Shown piece by piece: positions 24,218-35,623 of a DNA stretch of 64,000 nucleotides (its first letter is position 1; the number at the start of each line of letters is the position of its first letter). Source of the stretch: Artemisia argyi (Eukaryota > Streptophyta > Magnoliopsida > Asterales > Asteraceae); NCBI GenBank assembly GCA_030686995.1, contig CM060697.1:109004706-109068705 (forward strand). The letters run 5' to 3'. The notes below the pieces were generated by a model. That model had not been told where the DNA came from. It made no database searches and worked only from the letters and a program-made list of their open reading frames with translations. The position numbers were made by a program, and so were the translations under genes.

Positions 24218-25401
24218 GCCAAAGATTGACACAACCGTTCCAAAAGATGAAATAATATTTGATACAGCTGTTAAGAAAACCAAGCCGAGCCACTAGCATA
24301 GTTCCCATGTGTTAAAATGAATTGCACTCCAAAAAAGCATTTCATTTTTCGGAACCCTGTATTTAAGTACGGTTCCAAAGCATACCAAAAACCTTCTTAA
24401 GCCGTTTCTATTTTTAATTTTCCCCCTTTTAGTAATGTAATCAAACTAACTTGTTACAAAAACTGTGAATCTATAATAGTTGTTCATTCTATGTGTACTT
24501 TCTTTTAAGGGCTAATTACTTAAAAAGTCATCTAACTTGACATTTTTTGTCTTTGTGTGTACTGAACATTTTTTTTTCTCATTGTATGTACTGAACTTTC
24601 AGATTTCGATTATTGTGTGTATTTTGCGACTATTTAGCCATGTATAATGATCATTTTACCTTTCGAAATTTGAAAAAAGTAAGGGTAAAATGGTCAAAAA
24701 ATACATACACCGATTGAAATTTGAAAGTTCAGTACACACAATGAGGAAAAAAAAAGTTTAGTGACAGAATAGAATAACAAAGAGTGGCAAGTTAAATGGC
24801 TTAGTAATAGTTGCGAATCAAAAGAGTTGTATTGTAACATAAACACATACGGCAATTTTTTCTATTGAATGACTTCTACAACCTTTTCAATTTTTCTTGA
24901 AATTAAGATGAGAATTATGAATGAAGTACAAGGTAATTGAGGATCTTCTGTAATGAATTTATGTACTTTTGTTCAAAACTTATGCAATTTTTTTGTATGG
25001 ATGGAAGGTAGTGAGTGACCATATCTTTATCTCTTGGTTTCCCCCTTCCCAAACCCATCTGTGTGTGATAATTCAATTTTCTAACCAATAACAATATTAG
25101 TTGTGACACTTGCTAATACACATTCCATTCACTTTCTAGTCAATACCCATAAAGTGTCATCCCCTAACAAACCAAAATGCCGCCATATTTCCGACACTAG
25201 GGGGATGAAGTCTTATAAACGATCAACATTTTTTGAAACTGAACAAAGGACATAATCTGATAAGGCAAAGCAATAGCTTTGAACATTTTCAAAGATCATC
25301 CAACATAAGTCAGTCACATGACGATTGAAATATGTGGAAGATAGTTTCCTAACATAAGAATGTGTCTCCAGATCAGCAAGCAACAGTTTAACTATCAAAT
25401 A
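24218..25401. repeat. Segmental duplication, copy 1 (pair with 39229-40350)
   Basis: A long stretch is repeated in direct orientation 15 kb downstream with high identity. Shared words include AAGATGAAATAATATTTGAT, AGCCGAGCCACTAGCA, GAGGATCTTCTGTAATGAAT and TGACGATTGAAATATGTGG. I see no protein in it. A MITE-like insert (24511-24810) is present in this copy only. Confidence 0.88.
24511..24810. mobile_element. MITE-like inverted-repeat insert, about 300 bp
   Basis: Left end GCTAATTACTTAAAAAGTCA then TCTAACTTG; right end, complemented, CTATTACTAAGCCATTTAAC then TTG. Internally TGTACTGAACTTTCA (24586) and TGAAAGTTCAGTACA (24722) form long inverted arms. The paralogous segment at 39490-39540 lacks it, which supports an insertion. 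The target duplication is not clear. Confidence 0.55.
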
Positions 25402-26030
25402 CTTCGTAGCACCGGTATTAGTCATTTCTTCTAAAGCAACAAATTAAAATATGATTTAATTACTTAAATAAACCAAAAGAAAGTTGATTTCCAGCCTATA
25501 GACGCGCGACTTTTTTTTTTTTTCAAATAGTGAAGTCGAGCAAAAAATAAAAGTGGAGTCGAGCAAAAAAAAAAAAAAAAAAAACCGGCAGTCGCGTAGA
25601 CCATGATTTGTGTAGTAGATAAAAATTTCTTTTTATCTATTTAAGTCATTGGCCCTTAAAATATTAAACATAAAATGAAAACCATTCTCATTTATCGTGT
25701 ATAATAATGTATTTAGATTTTGAACAACAAATGATTTTAACACAAAATCAAAAACTTTTTCACTTGTCGTGAGTAGTGGGATATACATTCAAAACAATGC
25801 TATATGACAAACTAGCTTCAGTATATGGTTGCTAATGAATTGAGTGTCCGAATTTTGTAGTATGGTCGTTTGGTTAAATGTAGAAACACAATAATAGAAT
25901 GACAAAATTGGATATCTTTTTTCATAGTATAGCATAAAAAACATCAACCTTAAAATTATGTAGCAAAGTATTTTGAAGTTCACCATAGGAGTTATATTTT
26001 GAAGATTGTAATTACTTGCTAGATGTTTGA
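25402..26030. other. Intergenic, no gene seen
   Basis: AT-rich. It has two short GTGNAGTCGAGCAAAAAA repeats near 25533 and 25554 with A-runs. Nothing coding is recognised. Confidence 0.4.
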
Positions 26031-26035
26031 CATTG

Positions 26036-26570
26036 TATTAAAATAAATATCATTTTACAAACTTATAAAACATAAGGGTTGAATATGTAAAGTTTTATAA
26101 CTTGTTTTCTTCTAATATAACTTTTTGGTTGTATTTGCTTAGTTTGTGTTTGTGCAGGGTTCTTAGTGTAACATCTGCGGCTATATTAGCTTAAGAGAAG
26201 CTAGGGTTTCTGATTCATTGACTCATATCCGCATTTGTTTTCACCTACAAAGTTTTCTCTCTCTGGTTTAAGTTGATAATCATCATCTGGGTTTTTAGTA
26301 TAGTTTGATAGTTTGGATTGTATACATCAAGATCTACTTGATCTTGATATTGGTTTCTGGGTTTGATTCATAGTTTAGTTTCTGGGTTGGTTTAGAGTGT
26401 CAGTTGATTGTAGACTGCACCTATTAGAGGGACAGGCATTATTTTCTTTGTATTGTAAAGCAAGCACTCGTTTGAGGACTTGTCAACTGTGTTTACAGTT
26501 GTAATAAAAGTATCACCAAGGGGTGGTTGGTTGGGTGATTAGATCTTTGTGTTTTGGTACCATTTTTACA
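26036..26570 (+). repeat. 5' LTR of the Copia element
   Basis: Begins TATTAAAATAAATATC and ends CCATTTTTACA, directly abutting the primer site. The 5' terminus is TA rather than TG in both LTRs. Near its end are CAAGCACTCGTTTGAGGAC and an AATAAAAGTATC word, a candidate polyadenylation signal. Confidence 0.93.
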
Positions 26571-26583
26571 TGGTATCAGAGCC
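26571..26583 (+). other. Primer-binding site, tRNA-Met(i)
   Basis: TGGTATCAGAGCC immediately follows the LTR and is the standard complement of the plant initiator tRNA-Met 3' end used by Copia elements. Confidence 0.95.
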
Positions 26584-27256
26584 AGGTTCTGATCGGTTAG
26601 GTTTCTTAAGGATCTTGGGTTGATTTTGGTTTAATCGAAGGATTGTGGCATCAATTGATTTTTAGGGTTTTTTTTTTCTTAAAACCCTAAAATTTGGGGG
26701 TTTTTGGTTCTTGTTTCAATTGGAAGTAATTGGTGCTGGTTTCTTGAAGAATCAACGTTCAATTGTTGATTCTTGGTTGGTTTGGTTTGAAACCCTAATT
26801 TTGGATTTGGGGGTTTCTTGAAAGATCTGGTTATTTGTGGTTCTTGGTTACGATCATTCTAGACTAAGTGAATCTAGAATTGATCGTATTGTCTTCCGCT
26901 GCTAAAAAACACTGTAAGTATCATCCTTCCTTTAGAGCTAACTGGTTCTTAGTTGAGTGGGCGTAAACGGGTTGGCTAACTACTTGATCTCCCACTTTGA
27001 GTGGTGTGAATACCTGCTTTGGCCAACCACAGTCTGCTTACTTGGACTAGGTTAGTTCTGGGTGTGAGTATTGTTTTTGTTTTGATTAGTTTTAGTCCTG
27101 GTTTAGGTTGTTGGAGTTTAGGTGTTGAGGTGTCTTTGAAGTTGTGGTTGTTGATTGGTGGTTTAGTTTGTTTGTTTGGTTGCTTGGTTTGTTTCTTGTT
27201 TCTTATTAGTTGTTTATCTTCTGCTATCTGTTTGTTTGGTTTCTTGTTTCTTTACT

Positions 27257-28618
27257 ATGGCTATTATGATTAGTAGTTTAGAATTGAGTAACCCTCTGCA
27301 TCTTCATCCTAATGATTCTAATTGTGCTTCTGTGGTTAGTATTAAACTTTCTGGTGTTGAGAATTATAGGGTGTGGTCTAGTGCTGTCAAACTTGTTATG
27401 CAAATTAAGAATAAAATAGGTTTTCTTGATGGTAGTTGTCTTAGATCTGTTTATGCTGCTAGTCCTCTGCTTGAAGCTCAATGGGACAGATGTCATGCTG
27501 TTGTGCTTAATTGGATTCTTACTTCTTTGTCTCAAGATGTGTATCCTGGTCATGTTTTCTCTGATAATGCTGCTAGTGTGTGGAAAGAATTAAAGGATAC
27601 TTATGATAGAATTGATGGTTCTATAGTTTTTAATTTGTTACAAAAGATTAATACCTTTAAGCAGGGTGGTTTACCTGTTTCTGAGTATTTTCATAAGTTG
27701 AGTTCTCTATGGAGAGAGTTTGATATTCTTACTAAACTGCCTGATTGTGTATGTGATGCTAGGATTGAGTTGAATGATCATGCTAAGTTGTTGAAATTGA
27801 TGCAATTCTTGATGGGTCTTCATGACATTTATCAACCCATTAGGAGTAGTATTCTGACTAGGGAAATCCTTCCTGATGTTAAGGATGCTTTTGTTATCAT
27901 TTCTAGGGAAGAATCTCATAGAGGGATTCCTACTACAATTGTGAAAAATGATAAATCTCAAATATCTGCTTTTATTTCTAGACCTAATATGAGTAATGCT
28001 AATAGAAGAAATTCTAATATTTGGTCTGGTAATAACACTTGTAATAACTCTAATAGAGGAAATTATGATAGCTTGTTGTGTAAACATTGTGGTTTGAAAG
28101 GTCATACTATTGAAAGATGCTTTGAATTGATTGGTTATCCTCCTGGTTTTAAAAGAAATCCTAACCTTAAGCCTGCAACTGGTTTCAATAATAACAATAA
28201 AAGTAACAATGCTGAGGTTAAAGGAGGAACTGGGAGTAATGTTAAGAATACTGGTAGTGTTTCTTTTAATAATGAACAAATACATTATTCTGATAGTTTG
28301 TTGCCATCTGAAAATGATGAAAACTCTGCAACTCCTCTAGGTGATAACACAAGTTCTGAGGGAAATGTTGGTTTTAATTCTCCTGAAAGTAATAGGTTCC
28401 AAATTTTTTTGCATAATCAAGTTGAGGAAGGGTCTGTTAGTTATAGAAGGTCTTCTAGACCTTCTAAGTTGCCTGCTAAATTGAATGATTATGTGTTAAA
28501 TACTAGTATTAGATATGGTTTACATAAATATGTTAATCATGCTGTGTTAAGTAGTGAAAATTGTTGTTTTGTGTCTAATCTGAATAAGATAGCTTGTTGT
28601 GTAAACATTGTGGTTTAA
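27257..28618 (+). pseudogene. Copia gag with fused pre-RT linker (frame ends early)
   Basis: Starts MAIMISSLELSNPLHLHP after an untranslated leader. The retrotransposon gag region includes VWKELKDTYDR and YFHKLSSLWREFD. A CX2CX4HX4C zinc knuckle (CKHCGLKGHTIERC) is encoded at about 28079-28120. After about 28280 it does not continue into protease. Instead it reads a Ser/Asn-rich linker with [17 protein letters not shown], normally found after integrase. The frame runs off at 28618 because a 521-bp tandem duplication re-enters the zinc-knuckle text out of frame. An upstream in-frame extension (27176) is hydrophobic and unlikely to be used. Confidence 0.85.
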
Positions 28619-29112
28619 AAGGTCATACTATTGAAAGATGCTTTGAATGATTGGTTATCCTCCTGGTTTTAAAAGAAATCCTAACATTAAGCCTGCAACT
28701 GGTTTCAATAATAACAATAAAAGTAACAATGCTGAGGTTAAAGGAGGAACTGGGAGTGATGTTAAGAATACTGGTAGTGTTTCTTTTAATAATGAACAGA
28801 TACATTATTCTGATAGTTTGTTGCCATCTGAAAATGATGAAAACTCTGCAACTCCTCTAGGTGATAACACAAGTTCTGAGGGAAATGTTGGTTTTAATTC
28901 TCCTGAAAGTAATAGGTTCCAAAATGTTTTGCATAATCAAGTTGAGGAAGGGTCTGTTAGTTATAGAAGGTCTTCTAGACCTTCTAAGTTGCCTGCTAAA
29001 TTGAATGATTATGTGTTAAATACTAGTATTAGATATGGTTTACATAAATATGTTAATCATGCTTTGTTAAGTAGTGAAAATTGTTGTTTTGTGTCTAATC
29101 TGAATAAGATTG
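28071..29112 (+). repeat. 521-bp tandem duplication inside the Copia element
   Basis: The text from GCTTGTTGTGTAAACATTGT at 28071 repeats from 28592, nearly identical through AGTGAAAATTGTTGTTTTGT. The junction shares GATAGCTTGTTGTG with the start of the first unit. The period is not a multiple of three, and the second unit also lost one base (GAATTGATTGG to GAATGATTGG), so the gag frame is broken. Confidence 0.93.
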
Positions 29113-29627
29113 TTGAGCCTAAAAATTATGAGGAAGCTAAACATAATCCTAAGTGGATTTCTGCTATGAATGATGAGATATATGCTTTACATGAAAATGA
29201 CACTTGGGAAGAAGTTGAATTACCAGTTGGTAGAAAACCAATTGGTAGTAAATGGGTATTAAAAATAAAGTATAAATCTACTGGAGAGGTAGAAAGATAT
29301 AAAGCTAGACTTGTTGCTCAAGGTTGTGGGCAGAAAGAGGGTGTTGATTATGATGAAACTTTTAGTCCTGTTGTTAGAATGGGTACTGTGAGGTGTTTGT
29401 TAAATGTTGCTGTTAAATATGATTGGAATGTGTATCAAATGGATGTTAACAATGCTTTTTTATATGGCGATCTTAATGAGGAGGTATATGTGCTTCCCCC
29501 ACCTGGGTATCCTACTAAAAATAATAAAGTTTGTAGATTAAATAAATCCTTGTATGGGCTTAAACAAGCTCCAAGACAGTGGAATCATAAGCTGTCTGAA
29601 GCTTTATTTGAAACAGGATTTGTTTAG
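28647..29627 (+). pseudogene. Copia reverse transcriptase, N-terminal part
   Basis: After the duplicated linker the frame enters the Copia [79 protein letters not shown] at 29625-29627 stops it. The same frame goes on with LLVYVDDLIITGN (the YVDD active site, about 29686-29725) until a TAA near 29756. Confidence 0.9.
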
Positions 29628-29744
29628 TCTAAAAATGATCACCCCTTCTTTATAAAGAGAAGTGGTGAGAATGTTGTGTATCTTTTGGTTTATGTGGATG
29701 ATTTGATTATCACTGGAAACAGTGATAAGGAAATTGATAGTGTT

Positions 29745-30639
29745 AAAATCAAAGTTTAAAATCAAAGATTTAGGAGAGTTAAAATATTTTCTGGGAATTG
29801 AAGTTTTAAAAACTAAAACTGGTTTGTGTTTAAATCAAAGGAAATATTGTCTTGAGTTACTGCATGATTATGGGTTGCTTGGCTGTAGACTTGTTATGAC
29901 TCCTTTACCTGAAAATTATGTTCTGGCTTATAAAGAATCTGAAAATGATAAGTTGCTAAAATTTTTTACTAGTTATCCAAAACTGGTAGGAAAACTGATC
30001 TATCTTACTATGACCAGACCTGATATTTCATATGCTGTTCAATGTTTGAGTCAATTCGTGCATGCTCCTTTACAATCTCATATGAATCTTGGTTTAAGAA
30101 TTTTAAAATTTTTGAAACTTGCTCCTGGAAGTGGTATTAGGTTTAATAAAACTCAAAGTGGTTTTGGTATTGTTGCATATTCTGATTCTGACTGGGCTAA
30201 GTGTCCTTTGACAAGGAAGTCAGTTTATGGATATTGTGTTTTTGTTGATGGTAATCTTGTATCTTGGAAAAGCAAGAAGCAAGCTACACTCTCTAAATCT
30301 TCTGCTGAAGCAGAATATAGGAGTATAGCCTCTGCAACTTGTGAGATTATGTGGATATTGAAGGTTTTGGAAGATTTGGGTGAAACTGGGTTAATTCCAG
30401 TTGATTTATGCTGTTACAGTAAGTATGCAATTCAGATTGCAGCAAATCCTGTTATGCATGAAAAGACTAAGCATTTTGATATTGATGTACATCTGGTTAG
30501 AGAAAAGGTTGCATCAGGTTTGATAAAAACTGTGCATGTTGATTCTAAGAATCAAGTGGCTGATGTTTTGACCAAAGGTCTTGGTTCTGTACATCATACT
30601 TTTCTGGTTAAGAGCATGATGAACCTATTTGTTTTATAA
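29745..30639 (+). pseudogene. Copia RT C-terminus and RNase H
   Basis: After a frameshift near 29745 the frame reads KFKIKDLGELKYFLGIEV, TRPDISYAVQCLSQF, YSDSDWAKCPLTRKS, SWKSKKQATLSKSSAEAEYR and HFDIDVHLVREKV, ending NLFVL-stop. These are the Copia connection and RNase H motifs. The region looks open, but without the upstream part it cannot be translated as pol. Confidence 0.9.
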
Positions 30640-30652
30640 GTTTGAGGAAGGG

Positions 30653-31215
30653 TATTAAAATAAATATCATTTTACAAACTTATAAAACATAAGGGTTGAA
30701 TATGTAAAGTTTTATAACCTGTTTTCTTCTAATATAACTTTTGGGTTGTATTTGTTTAGTTTGTGTTTGTGCAGGGTTCTTAGTGTAACATCTGCGGCTA
30801 TATTAGCTTAAGAGAAGCTAGGGTTTCTGATTCATTGACTCATATCCGCAGTTGTTTTCACCTACAAAGTTTTCTCTCTCTAGTTTAAGTTGATAATCAT
30901 CATCTGGGTTTTTAGTATAGTTTGATAGTTTGGATTGTATACATCAAGATCTACTTGATCTTGATATTGGTTTCTGGGTTTGATTCATAGTTTAGTTTCT
31001 GGGTTGGTTTAGAGTGTGAGTTAATTGTAGACTGCACCTATTAGAGGGACAATCATTATTTTCTTTGTATTGTAAGGCAAGCACTCATTTGAGTACTTGT
31101 CAACTGTGTTTATAGTTGTAATAAAAGTATCACCAAGGGGTGGTTGGTTGGGTGATTAGATCTTTGTGTTTTTGGTTGGGTGATTAGATCTTTGTGTTTT
31201 GGTACCATTTTTACA
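30653..31215 (+). repeat. 3' LTR of the Copia element
   Basis: Preceded by a purine tract (GAGGAAGGG, 30644-30652). It begins TATTAAAATAAATATC and ends CCATTTTTACA. It is 28 bp longer than the 5' LTR because GGTTGGGTGATTAGATCTTT is repeated near 31146-31200. Confidence 0.93.
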
Positions 31216-31587
31216 CATTGCTTTTCGGATGATGTGTTTAACACATACAAGGTGAACAAACTTGAATGAACAAATGGCACCATGAGTGTTCAACTCTATA
31301 TAGTTGTGTTTTTTGTTTGCTCGATATGGTACAACGTGGCTTATTAGAAGCCTTATGGTATTTTAGAAGGAAACAAATGGCACCATGTGTGTTCGACACA
31401 ATAACCTTATGGTTATTTTTTTCAATAAAAATGCAGCAGGTGACATACATATAATACAACAATATGCTCTTTTGTAATGAGGATATATTGTGTTTTTGAT
31501 AAAATGGCAGCAAGTATAGCAGTGGAACGTAAAAACCAAGATCGAGAATTACTTTACTTTTAATAACACGAACATCAAGGGTATTTG

Positions 31588-31621
31588 GGCCGTGCTTAGC
31601 ACGGCCAATAAGCCTACCTAG
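31588..31621 (+). mobile_element. Helitron 3' terminus
   Basis: A perfect 8-bp hairpin, GGCCGTGC-TTA-GCACGGCC (31588-31606), is followed 11 nt later by CTAG (31618-31621) and then T. This is the Helitron 3' signature: GC-rich hairpin, then CTRR, with insertion before T. The TC-starting 5' end was not found, so the element length is unknown; it may include 31221-31587. Confidence 0.72.
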
Positions 31622-33046
31622 TATATGTTATATATTGATGTGATGGCTCTTCATTGTACTATTTAAAAGAAAGCAAGATATGAAACGCTACAAAAACCAG
31701 TAACGGCTATTGATAGAGAAAGAAAAGGAAACAGGGTTTTGGAGAATTTTTTAGACTACTAAAAGAAATAGAGCGGAGAATAGACAAACAAATTTGTGGT
31801 CATCAACTGGTCGGAAAGGGCGGCACAACGGTGATGGACATGTTAGAGAAGGAGGGGGGGGGGGGGGGGGGGGCGTTCTAAATTTGAGATGCCAATTTTC
31901 AACATGACACAAAATCGACACCAAAATAATCAGGTATGGATTAGAGAAATACAGTAAGAGTTTGGGTAGAAAACAAGTCAACCCATTTAATAAACTAGTC
32001 AGGTTGGATTAGGCACATATAGTATTGTTAGAATCAACAATTGATAATCAAAGATGAAGAACAAGAGAAGAAACAAGAATCGACAAATTTGCGGAAGCTT
32101 TTCTATATTTCAAAACAAGGTACAAAACAAAATTCGAAGTACAAACGAAATTCAAAGATACAAGTGATCTCTTCACCCCTCACCTCCTTTTATAGAAGGC
32201 GAGGGGGAAGGAAGCAAACTCCAAATTGAATTTGAAGACGGCTATTCAAATTCAATTTGGACTTGAAGATGGCTATTCAACTTCAATTCGGACTTGAAGA
32301 CGTGTAGCTTAAGACTTAAGCAAACACCAACCGACCCTTAGGAGTTTTAATCATATTAATAACAAGTATGTGTTATACACTTATACAGGTCAACTCCTCA
32401 ACCCGGATAAATAACCCGCACCCGATTCACACCTCTAAATACAAGTTGAATACTGAAAATCCCTAAACATATTAAGCTTACTGATGAAATATTATTTGTA
32501 GCTTAGAATATATATTGAAAAATCTACAAACTCTAGTGAAACCCTAACTCATTATGGAATTATGCAATGCGATATAGCTACTGGAACTGAGAGTGATTTC
32601 AATTCGTAGGTGAGAAATGAAGAAAAAAAGATGACCTCGAGCCAGTGAAGTAAATAATTTTCTTATTATTTGTAATACTTAACAAACTATGAATTTCGTT
32701 CTATTGTTTCTCACATGATATAGAATGAGTCGTACATGCTTTAGCCTTAGGTAATTAGGAGTATATAGTAAGGTGTATGTTCTTGTCGTTTGCATTGGGG
32801 ACTATTTTTTTTCACAAGGTGGGGCTTACAGAGACTTACCACATGTATGATTTTTGTAATTTTCTCAAGAATATGTGATCGAAATTTTCCTGTTCGAAAA
32901 TCCAAGAAAAATCTAGTCTCCTCTCAACAGACTTGTTAGCATAAAAACACACATTAATCTTATAATCTAAACACAACAAAACACATACTGAAGTGAAGAA
33001 ATAAACTGATCATACTTTTGTAATTAATCTTCGACTTACATGTTAC
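31622..33046. other. Intergenic region upstream of the NLR
   Basis: It contains a run of 20 G (31854-31873). At 32040-32340 there is a passage with a minus-strand TATAAAAGG and repeated GACTTGAAGANG / TATTCAANTTCAATT words, which could be a degraded LTR. No gene is recognised. The NLR promoter is probably within 32500-33046 but shows no clear box. Confidence 0.4.
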
Positions 33047-33558
33047 ATGGCTATTATCAACGAAATACAACAAGAAGAATCGAAAACTTATGATGTTTTC
33101 TTAAGTTTTAGAGGTATAGACACTCGTCTCAACTTTACGGATTACTTGTACGAAACTTTAGTGAGTGAAAACATATCTACCTTTCTTGATGAGCAAGAGG
33201 TTGAAACAGGGGAAGAACTAAAACCTGAGCTTACGAGAGCTATAAAAAGCTCTCGTGCTTCCATAATTGTCTTGTCTAAGAACTATGCATCTTCACCATG
33301 GTGTCTTGATGAGCTTGTGTTCATCCTTGAGCAACGAAAGGTCTCTAAGTATATTGTTGTACCTATTTTTTACCACGTCAAGCCAACTCATGTTTGGAAG
33401 CAAGAAAGTAGCTTTGGTGAGGCACTGTTCAAACACAGACAAAAAATGGAGGCAGAGCAGGACGAGGGGAAAAAAAGTCTAGCTGCTCGTAAGTTGGGAT
33501 TATGGACGGAAGCACTTAAAGAAGTTGCTGAACTAAAAGGAAAGGATGTAAATGGCCG
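33047..33558 (+). CDS. TNL exon 1: TIR domain
   Basis: Starts MAIINEIQQEESKTYDVFLS. TIR motifs seen are YDVFLSFRGIDTRLNFTDYL, SSRASIIVLSKNYASSPWCL, DELVFILEQ and VVPIFYHVKP. The Glu in CLDEL fits the catalytic Glu of NAD-cleaving plant TIR domains. The donor CCG|GTAAAA lies in codon 171. The exon itself is fully open. Confidence 0.9.
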
Positions 33559-33917
33559 GTAAAATTTTCTTACTATTCCACATAATTTTTACATTCTGTT
33601 TTTCTAAAAGGAAAATTCGCGCACTTTTACATATATTTTTTTCTGAGTCGGGACTTGGACACATAAACGGCCATGCGCCATGCGGTTGATCATGAAATAC
33701 CTATACATGATACACCTTTGATCAATACTGATTTTGTATATACAAGTAGATATAAACTTCTCATGTTCCTTATAAGTCTAGTAAATTCCATGAATGCATA
33801 AGAGGGTCTATGTGTCCATAAATACTATAAAAGGACGCAAATGACCGTTCATCATGTCTATTAATTTAGATTTACATGGGTGGCGTCTTGTTGATATAAC
33901 CTGATTTAACTTTTCAG

Positions 33918-35043
33918 CATAGAGAAGGAGTTTATTGAGGAAATCGTTAAGGAAATCAGTAGTAGATTGGATATACACATGAAGAGTAAAATCCCACATC
34001 TAATTGGGAGGGACGGATATTTAGATAGAATATGGTCCTGGTTCAAAGGAGGGTCATCAAATACTACTGAAATTCTCACGATTTGGGGAATGGCGGGGAT
34101 TGGGAAGACTTCTTTGGCAAAACATATGTATTTGTTGTACCGCAAAGAATTTGAAAGAAGTAGCTTTGTTGAAGACATTGAAAGACGTGGACAACAATCA
34201 AGTGCACTACTCCTGTTACAGAATAAGCTACTTGGAGACATTCTCAAGAAACGTATGATTGAAGAAGATGATGTACAAAATTGCACTTCTAAGATTGAGA
34301 CAGCATTGTTACAACAACGAACATTTGTGGTTCTTGATGGAGTTGATAACTTTGAGCAAGTACATGTGTTGGTTGGAAGAGAAGGTTTTCATCCAGGAAG
34401 CAGGATCATAATAACAACCAAAGACGGGTCACTAACAGATAAAGCATTGCTTCATATAAAGTATCCTCCCAAACATACAAAGCTTGCACTTAATGGTTTA
34501 TCTAGTACAGATTCACTAAAACTTTTTTGTTGGCATGCATTTGGTGGATATTCTCCCAAGGAAGGTTATGAAGAAGATGCAATACGAGCTTCAAAGTATT
34601 GTGGAGGACATCCACTAGCTCTTAAAGTTTTGGGTAGTTTTTTACTTAATGAAGACGCAGACACATGGAGCCATACATTTACAATGCTAGAGTCAAGAGA
34701 ATTTCAAACTAATCATGTACACAAGGTTTTGAGAATTGGCTTTGATTCTTAGCCATCAGTTTGCAAAGAATTATTTAAGCATATTGCATGTTTTTTCGTT
34801 GGAAAAGAAACAGAAGTGACTGAAGCAATATTAAAGGACTCCATTAATCACACATCAGATGGAATCAAAAAGCTCGTTGAAAGATGTCTTCTCACAATTG
34901 GAGTAGGACAGGAGTTGAAGATGCATCAATTGCTTCAAGATATGGGGAGAGATATAGTTCGTCAAGAATCACCTGACAAGCCATGGAAGCGTAGTCGAGT
35001 ATGGAATCATGAGGAGTCCCTCAATATATTGCAAGAAGATAAG
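33918..35043 (+). CDS. TNL exon 2: NB-ARC (contains the premature stop)
   Basis: P-loop GMAGIGKTSL (about 34087-34116), kinase-2 FVVLDGVDNF (34324-34353; G where most TNLs have D), RNBS-B GSRIIITTKD (34396-34425), GLPL as GGHPLALKVLG (34603-34635). After the TAG at 34750 the frame resumes with ELFKHIACFFVGKE and KMHQLLQDMGRDIVRQES. The MHD position therefore reads MHQ. The exon ends QEDK|GTATTA. Confidence 0.85.
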
Positions 35044-35134
35044 GTATTACAGTAAATTCTTCACATTTATTCACTTGTTTGTTTTATCAAAATTTATTTA
35101 TGAATAAACTCTTTTTCCTTATCTATATAACTAG

Positions 35135-35536
35135 GGTACAAAAAAAATTCTTGGTCTTTCCTTTGACATGAATATGTTGAAAAAAGAGTCGTCATGTGGA
35201 TCAAGTACTGCTATAGACCATGAATTTCAAGATAATGATCTAAACATGAATTTTGGAGCTGCTCCATCATTCAGTAGGCCTCTGGAGTTCTCATCTTCTC
35301 GTTGTAGAAAAATCAAACTTAGTACAAATGCATTAAATAAGATGGAGAAACTAATTTTACTCCAACTTAATCACGTAAAACTCAACGGACCATTCAAGAA
35401 TTTTCCAAAAGGCTTAAGAGGGTTGTGTATGCATGGGTTCCAATCAGAATATATACCCTCTGACTTACCAATGGAGCACTTGGTTGCTCTTGACATGTCA
35501 TTCAGTGATCTGAAACAGCTTTGGAGGAAGCCAAAG
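35135..35536 (+). CDS. TNL exon 3: NB-LRR linker and first LRRs
   Basis: Opens GTKKILGLSFDMN, the standard TNL exon junction, and ends LDMSFSDLKQLWRKPK|GTATTA. The MEKLILLQLN and LPMEHLVALDMS repeats are the first LRRs. The exon is fully open, 134 codons. Confidence 0.82.
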
Positions 35537-35623
35537 GTATTAAATTCAAGCATATTTCTTGTCTTATATATAACAATGTTGTAATCGTTTATCTTGATAT
35601 ACTAATTAATCTCCGTGCAACAG

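Larger units (their letters stand above)
26031..31220 (+). mobile_element. Complete Copia-type LTR element with internal deletion (non-autonomous)
   Basis: The element is bounded by a perfect 5-bp target duplication CATTG (26031-26035, 31216-31220). It has a 535-bp 5' LTR, a tRNA-Met primer site, a gag, a tandemly duplicated linker, reverse transcriptase/RNase H and a 563-bp 3' LTR. Protease and integrase are absent: gag passes directly into the text that normally lies between integrase and RT. Several stops and shifts break what remains. By hand count the LTRs differ at about 13 of 535 aligned positions (about 2.4%), so insertion is fairly recent. It could be moved only by proteins from a related intact element. 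Confidence 0.93.

Noticed and set aside
27707..28285. Minus-strand 192-codon frame opposite the Copia gag
   Set aside because: Antisense shadow of gag with no domain; part of it recurs at 28623 only because of the tandem duplication.
32040..32340. Possible solo LTR on the minus strand (TATAAAAGG and repeated TTCAATT words)
   Set aside because: No paired ends or target duplication could be found, so it is left as unassigned intergenic sequence.
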